A program made the position numbers and the translations under genes. Of a DNA stretch of 64,000 bases, positions 59,801 through 64,000 are shown piece by piece. The notes under the pieces are model-generated. The model made no database searches. It saw nothing but the letters and a program-made list of their open reading frames with translations, and was not told where the DNA came from. Numbering within the stretch: the stretch's first letter is position 1; each line of letters begins with the position of its first letter. Origin of the DNA: Macrostomum hystrix (Eukaryota; Platyhelminthes; Macrostomidae); NCBI GenBank assembly GCA_950097015.1, contig CATNEN010000015.1, positions 355,001 to 419,000 of the forward strand, in the 5' to 3' direction.

Positions 59801-62800
59801 CGTGGCTCTCCCCGCCAGGTCCGAATCCCACAGCAAGGCGGGTCTCCACGAGTTTGGAGTCATCCGTAGCGATGGCGTACGCAGAGAGTATGCCCGGATT
59901 GCTGGTGCTTCTGAAGTCGGCCTGAACTCGGCCTTGCGGCAGGGTGGTGTCGTATGTCGGCAGATCGCATGTGGCGTAGACAACGTCGCGCTGGCTGTTC
60001 TCGACTCTTATCGTGAAGTACAAGGGGATACTGTGAGGCAGCGGCTGCAACACAAATTACGGATTTGAGGATTATTCGACGCGGCCTCAGGTACAGTGAG
60101 GTAGAAAAACTAAAGCATTTGACGAACAATTACCCACCCTTGAAATGATGGACATTGGTCCCTTGAATTCGCTGTCTCGCACAATGTCATTCATTCCCTT
60201 GGACGAACCGATGCTATACGTCATTCTAATCAAGCCAGAATCGTCTTCCGCATCAAGCTCCAGTCGGAATGCCGGGTCATTCACATCGCGACCGGGCAAC
60301 TGCCACACGTTGCAATGCCTGGTTGATCTTTTCACGAGCGAAAATCCTGCTAATTTTCCTTCCATGTCACTGACCACTAGCGGCTTGTCGTCCTTTTTGC
60401 TTTGATGTCGGTACACAACAACGCTAAAAAGACTGGGTGCGGAAACTCGCCAAATCCTTGCTCGGAAGAGCGTAAACCTAGAAACACATTTTTTCAAGTA
60501 TTCGTGGATAATATACTCTTTTCATAGAAAAAGCTAATTTTCTGGCTTCCATGTCTGACTCATATGAACTTACCAGATAAAGAAAAATTTAATCGATACA
60601 ACACCATCCAACTGAAGGGCGATTGGAACGAGCTCAAGCCGCAGAATATGTTTATGCTGGATGTCCTGCTGTTTAAAATCAATCTCAACGGTATAGGGCA
60701 GGCGCATCTCCAAAAGGTATCCAGTTAATTCGATGCCGCCGCAAATCAAGAAGCAAATGTGGACGCCTGCAAACACCTGTAAGTACGAGTTTTTAAAGAA
60801 TTCGCCAATGAGGATGATCGGTCAAGTTGGATGAGTGGTGGAGCAGTAATACGTACTCTGGTACAAATATCCCCGAACTCGAATAGATGGTGAGACCACA
60901 TAATTTTTAGCGCAGCCGCAGAGAGAAGGGTGTGTGTGTATGTGTTATTCTTATCGAGCAATCGACGATTATGAGGATTAACCGCTAAGGCGCAGTTACA
61001 GTGTGCATTGCCTGATGATGAGGGCACAGTACATTGCCTGACTGAAATATTACTGAACTAATTTAAGGAAGTAAAAACAAATGAGTGTGCATAAAAATTT
61101 GTTAAACCTAGATATATGCCATTGCGCACAGGCTCGTTATCTGACGATGAGAAAATCAGATGCGTATTCGCGTCTACGTAAGTTTCCGTGTGCGTGACAT
61201 TAGGTATCAGCCGAGTGGGAATCATTGCCACACACTGCAGCTGAGGCTGGACATTTTTTATTTAACGCATCAGTCTTCTAGTCCCATACAAAAAGCTCGT
61301 TAGAACAATACAATGACTCACCGCCGGGCCGGCTCGCGGCGTGAGATGAAACGTAACCTTTCTTGAAATGATTAACGCCTCGAAAGTCCCCTCAAGGTTC
61401 AAGGTGCCAGCGAGTCCAACTCGAAACACAATTGGGAAAATTGATCCGAGGATCATGCTGGTGTCGAGGGAGAACAAGACCAGTCGGAACTCCCGCATTT
61501 GAATGGTGCCTTCTACTTTGACGTCGAATGACTTGAAGAACTCTGGATCGAATCCACCCTCGGGTTTGGCGTCAAAAATGTATTCCAGCTGAGGATTTGG
61601 GGAGAATGCTGCTTCATTTGCTGTCACTTATTATCAATCTTTCTAATCTTAAGTTTCTTACCATCTTGTCCAGAAGGGTGGAAAAATCGTTTGTCATTAA
61701 TCCTGTAGAGATACGCCGATTTCCGAACTTGAGGTTAGTCAAAGCTGCCACGTCGAACAGCGTCATGTTACCAAGCAGAAGAGCCAAATCGGTGAGTCCC
61801 TGTTTTGAGAAGCCTTGGCCCATGATGTACGAGCCGCCTTGTAATGCACTTCCTGAGTTTGAAGCCCTTAGCAGTACTTGGCGGATGTGGTCAACGCCTC
61901 TCTTGAAGTTTTCATCCAATGTTGCGCCTCTTGCATCAACTGCTAGGCGCACTGGATTCATCCTCAGCAATGGTCCCCTGCGAATCGAGCCTTCATTACT
62001 TTCGCTTAATTCCTTCTGAACTCTCAATCCGTCCTCGAGTGCCGGCATGCTGACACCAATGGTCGCGGCTTTACTCATTAGCATCTGCTCCATCTGGCGA
62101 TTAACAGCTTCAAAGTCCAAGCTTGACCACTTATGAAGAACATCAGGTTGATTACTCAAATCCCTGAGCATCTCAGTTACTGGATCCATGAGTTCACTCA
62201 AATCGGATTCATCAAAACCAGCTGCCGGGCTTCTCTTTTGTCTGCCGTGCGGTTCTGAAGCGAATTCTTCGCCCGAGTAAAAGCTTTCAACGAAATTGCT
62301 GGTGCTGTTTACATCCGGACCTGTCCACTTACCATTGAAAATGGTTTGGCATGCGGCTGGAACAGGAACCACCGTCATGTTGATGATCTGGTATTGCAGC
62401 AGATTGTTCGCTGAGTCGGGCAAAGTGAAGTAGAAAATGAGGTCAGTTTGATAGGCCACTATTCTGTCCCCTTTGATAGGCTCCCAAAGTCCAGGAATCG
62501 GAGTTGGCGAGTTTGCTGTTATGGCGCTTAAATACAAGTCCGCCGATATTCTCTCCGTGATGTCAATCCTAAATGATTTGCCATGGTGAAAGCCTGACAA
62601 AGTTGAGTTGAGGACATAGTTTTCATAGCCGAATTTAAATGTATCGTTGCATGGATCCAGCCGAAATACGAAATAGAAGTCTCTCATTGCAACTTCCAAG
62701 TCAAACTCGATGCAACACTTGAGTCCGAGGCAGTCCATATCGAAGGAGCAACTGGCCCCCTCATCCCTCCACAGGACGCTGTCATTGAAGTGCGGGCAGT

Positions 62801-64000
62801 AGGGACCGGGAGTCAAAATTACTCGCTCAATGATTCTTGTTTGATTCTCGTAGCAAGTTACGTTCGGACTGATGGTCGTCAAAGTTGAGTTGATCAGCGA
62901 GTTGTTGCACGGAACCTCCACCTCAACTATTACAGTTTCGTTATAGTACTCTCTGAGTGGGTACTCATCAATGGCGCACTTTGTGGAGCGCAGGAGGTCC
63001 GGGGACACCTTCAATCGGTTGATGATCAAGCCGCTCTCCACATCTGCCTGTGACGGGTACAGGTAGGTTCCGTTGGACAAGCACACGGGAAACTCGAAGC
63101 TCATGTCCTTGAGAATGTCGGCTTCCATCTCGCAGCTACCCAGCACAGTGGACTGGTCCGTGCACAATGTGGCTGTGAGGTTCAGCACCACGTGCTTGTT
63201 GTCCGCAGTCCGGGTCATCCTGTAGGATGCTGACATCCAGGGACCGAATCGGAAAGTCCTTTGCTCGTACCAGAGATCCCTCTCAACCAGTTCCTTGGAA
63301 ATGACTTGCCGCTCGAATTGATAGTTGAAGGTCATCGAGCATGGCTCAATAGCCAGCTCGGAGCGAAATGACCAGGTTCCCACAGTCAGGTTGACAGGCA
63401 TGCAGCAGCTCACGCCAACGCAGCCTTCTGTGAACTGGCACTGGACTCCCGGGGACATTAGAGGCATCGTGAGGTGCGGGCAGCTGTGCTGCGGGATGAG
63501 GCTGAAGTCGCAGGGGTAGCTGTACAGCATGGTGAGCACCGTGGCGTTCTCAGCCTCAGTCAGGCCCATGCGGTTCAGCAGCAGGCTGTTTGCTCGGGAG
63601 TAGGTCCCGTTGCTCACGTAGATTTCCTCATCAGGCCACATGAAGCCAATGTCGCTTGAGGCCGCACACAGCGGAATCTTCATCCAAAAGGTGTCAAGTA
63701 TGGTGTACCTGATGATGCTGTCTCCAACGCCGAGAAGCAGGTCCATGGACAGCACGAACTCTTTATAGTCGGGGGCAAGCTGCAACTGGTACTCCAACTG
63801 AACTGCCCTGCCGATTCGCTCAACGTGTTTAGTTTCAAAGTTGTGGCCCAGTAGTGTCTTGTTCATGGACCATCTCTCGAAGCCCACTGACAGCTGTAAG
63901 GTGCAAGGCTCAACGAACAGCCACAGCTTGAAGCTGTGCTGGGTAACTTTGAGATCGATCGTGTAGCAGCACTCCATGCCGGTGCAGGACTTGGTTGGCG
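46852..64000 (-). CDS. giant modular type I transmembrane protein, 3' 26 exons (5' end outside window)
   Basis: Unnamed spiralian-type giant receptor-like protein; function unknown. Exons (5' to 3'): 64000-61662, 61588-61322, 60776-60574, 60477-60138, 60044-59756, 58656-58504, 58424-57551, 57461-56347, 56255-55920, 55823-54865, 54779-54626, 54519-54210, 54124-53861, 53771-53638, 53543-53007, 52939-52737, 52658-52413, 52325-50666, 50496-50288, 50203-49852, 49758-49536, 49433-48940, 48868-48689, 48331-48018, 47858-47197, 47125-46852. All borders are GT-AG and phases join without a break for about 4,362 residues. Order: Cys-rich repeats, a conserved middle module, PAN, about 15 sandwich repeats with D-x-T-P-P, a processed cadherin-like stretch, EGF-like domains, TM and a 90-residue tail. 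Introns are mostly 67-106 bp; the longer ones are 61321-60777, 59755-58657 and some in the 3' part. The first exon opens inside a Cys-rich unit, so the N terminus is missing. The 59756/58656 join is the least certain: two phase-compatible splice pairs exist, and a gene boundary there cannot be excluded. Confidence 0.85.
48018..49758 (-). other. giant gene: membrane-proximal processed and cadherin-like stretch
   Basis: Exons 21-24. ANRERRSADPE at about 48984-49010 has an R-x-R-R furin-type site. Downstream, VVEFKRQLVATDPEEDPIV with a ...ADGLLVYRPSS and VVTDKPPSG pattern looks like a cadherin or cadherin-like tandem repeat with its Asp-rich Ca2+ linker. Cleavage would give a shed ectodomain or a non-covalently held heterodimer (inference). 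Confidence 0.55.
49852..58424 (-). other. giant gene: run of about 15 sandwich repeats (D-x-T-P-P)
   Basis: Exons 7-20. Each repeat begins with a linker such as VVDNTPPLV, LIDLTPPIAG, LCDLTSPVMG, VDRTPPFV, FDSTPPTEG, IIDDTPPEH, LFDNNPPTKG or LIDTTPP. It continues with W-x-x-F-x-D-x-E-S-G/D-I-x-x-Y and ends with Y-x-x-V-x-A-x-N-x-x-G. This is the layout of fibronectin III- or Ig-like beta-sandwich domains, used for adhesion or spacing. A Cys-rich insert (CSCCVFPDPVAYPNCSDMC) interrupts the 1.66-kb exon at 52325-50666. Confidence 0.7.
58310..58656 (-). other. giant gene: PAN/apple domain split over two exons
   Basis: A 153-nt exon (58656-58504), too short for an ordinary ORF scan, encodes RFSSPLHGRLASGVYVTR, then CAEDCVKQGDKCRAFNYH. 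The next exon begins VNRLCELSHEMIGHRSRL and ends the domain near YGFAYYERK. This is the C-x-x-x-C...C-x-A-F-x-Y...C-x-L pattern of PAN domains, which bind proteins or sugars. The junction is phase 1 with donor T|GTATGT. Confidence 0.75.
58700..58930 (-). repeat. tRNA-derived SINE, copy 2 (old), in a giant-gene intron
   Basis: On the minus strand, a B-box-like AGCTTGAATCCC (58898-58908) is followed by a body that matches SINE copy 1 over CAGTCC-x-CGGACTGAACAGC and GTACACAGCC (58761-58792, about 28 of 31 positions). It lies in the 1.1-kb intron 59755-58657, the longest intron of the gene in this window. More diverged than copy 1, with no clear tail. Confidence 0.6.
59756..61588 (-). other. giant gene: conserved middle module (exons 2-5)
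   Basis: Four exons, 267, 203, 340 and 289 nt. Contains IFDAKPEGGFDPEFF, then a beta-rich stretch, then CNVWQLPGRDVNDPAFRLEL, a DDSG...IGSSKG motif and ATCDLPTYDTTLPQGRV, a distinctive segment I associate with the same spiralian family. No enzymatic motif is seen. Confidence 0.65.
61662..64000 (-). other. giant gene: Cys-rich C-x-G-x-x-C-C repeats and a furin-like site
   Basis: One 2.3-kb exon. Three diverged units of about 200 residues each carry a C-x-G-x-x-C-C motif (CTGMECC at the window edge, CVGVSCC, CLGLKCC) followed by an F/E...PC beta-rich stretch. After the third unit comes GRQKRS, a basic R-x-K-R site suited to furin-type cleavage (about 62230-62250), and then a mixed helical segment (LARLAVDARGA-type, with RRGPLLRMNP). 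This resembles an uncharacterised module seen in other lophotrochozoan giant proteins, from memory. Confidence 0.75.

Overview
The window is animal nuclear DNA. Its genes carry spliceosomal GT-AG introns and encode animal-type modules: a ciliary doublet protein, a fibrinogen-related lectin with a PAN-like domain, a DEG/ENaC channel and a giant type I membrane protein. No bacterial operon structure is seen. The mix, especially the giant ectodomain with repeated Cys-rich C-x-G-x-x-C-C modules and D-x-T-P-P sandwich repeats, looks spiralian (lophotrochozoan, possibly a free-living flatworm or relative). That placement is inference; no rRNA or mitochondrial marker is present.

Layout. 1-2.7 kb: no gene seen, apart from a 162-bp perfect-arm hairpin element (MITE-like) at 2275-2436. 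2.77-7.19 kb (+): a complete five-exon CFAP77 gene whose two larger introns are filled by 20- and 22-bp minisatellites. 9.97-12.07 kb (-): a complete four-exon secreted PAN/fibrinogen-domain gene, again with a different minisatellite in each of its last two introns. 12.1-29.3 kb: gene-free and dominated by very large minisatellites. 29.4-31.7 kb (-): a single-exon DEG/ENaC channel. 32.8-43.8 kb: another block of arrays, with one tRNA-derived SINE at about 38.6 kb. 44.7-45.1 kb: a decayed piggyBac-like transposase fragment. 46.85-64.0 kb (-): the 3' 26 exons (about 4,360 codons, frame-consistent throughout) of a giant gene that continues past the right edge.

The most striking property is the contrast between the halves. 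About 23 separate tandem arrays, each with its own 8-32 bp unit, occupy roughly 22 kb of the 4.3-43.8 kb interval. The giant gene at 46.9-64 kb has mostly 67-106 bp introns and no array. Six array families have units that can be written GT...AG on one strand, so every unit junction reads CAG|GT, like a splice junction. Two pairs of neighbouring arrays have related units in inverted orientation. Almost all long open frames in the 11-44 kb interval are by-products of these arrays and are not genes.

The genes do not form an operon or obvious pathway. CFAP77 acts in motile cilia; the PAN/fibrinogen protein, the channel and the giant protein act in secretion or at the cell surface. All exon models were derived by eye from splice signals, phase and protein-family pattern, and no transcript evidence was available.
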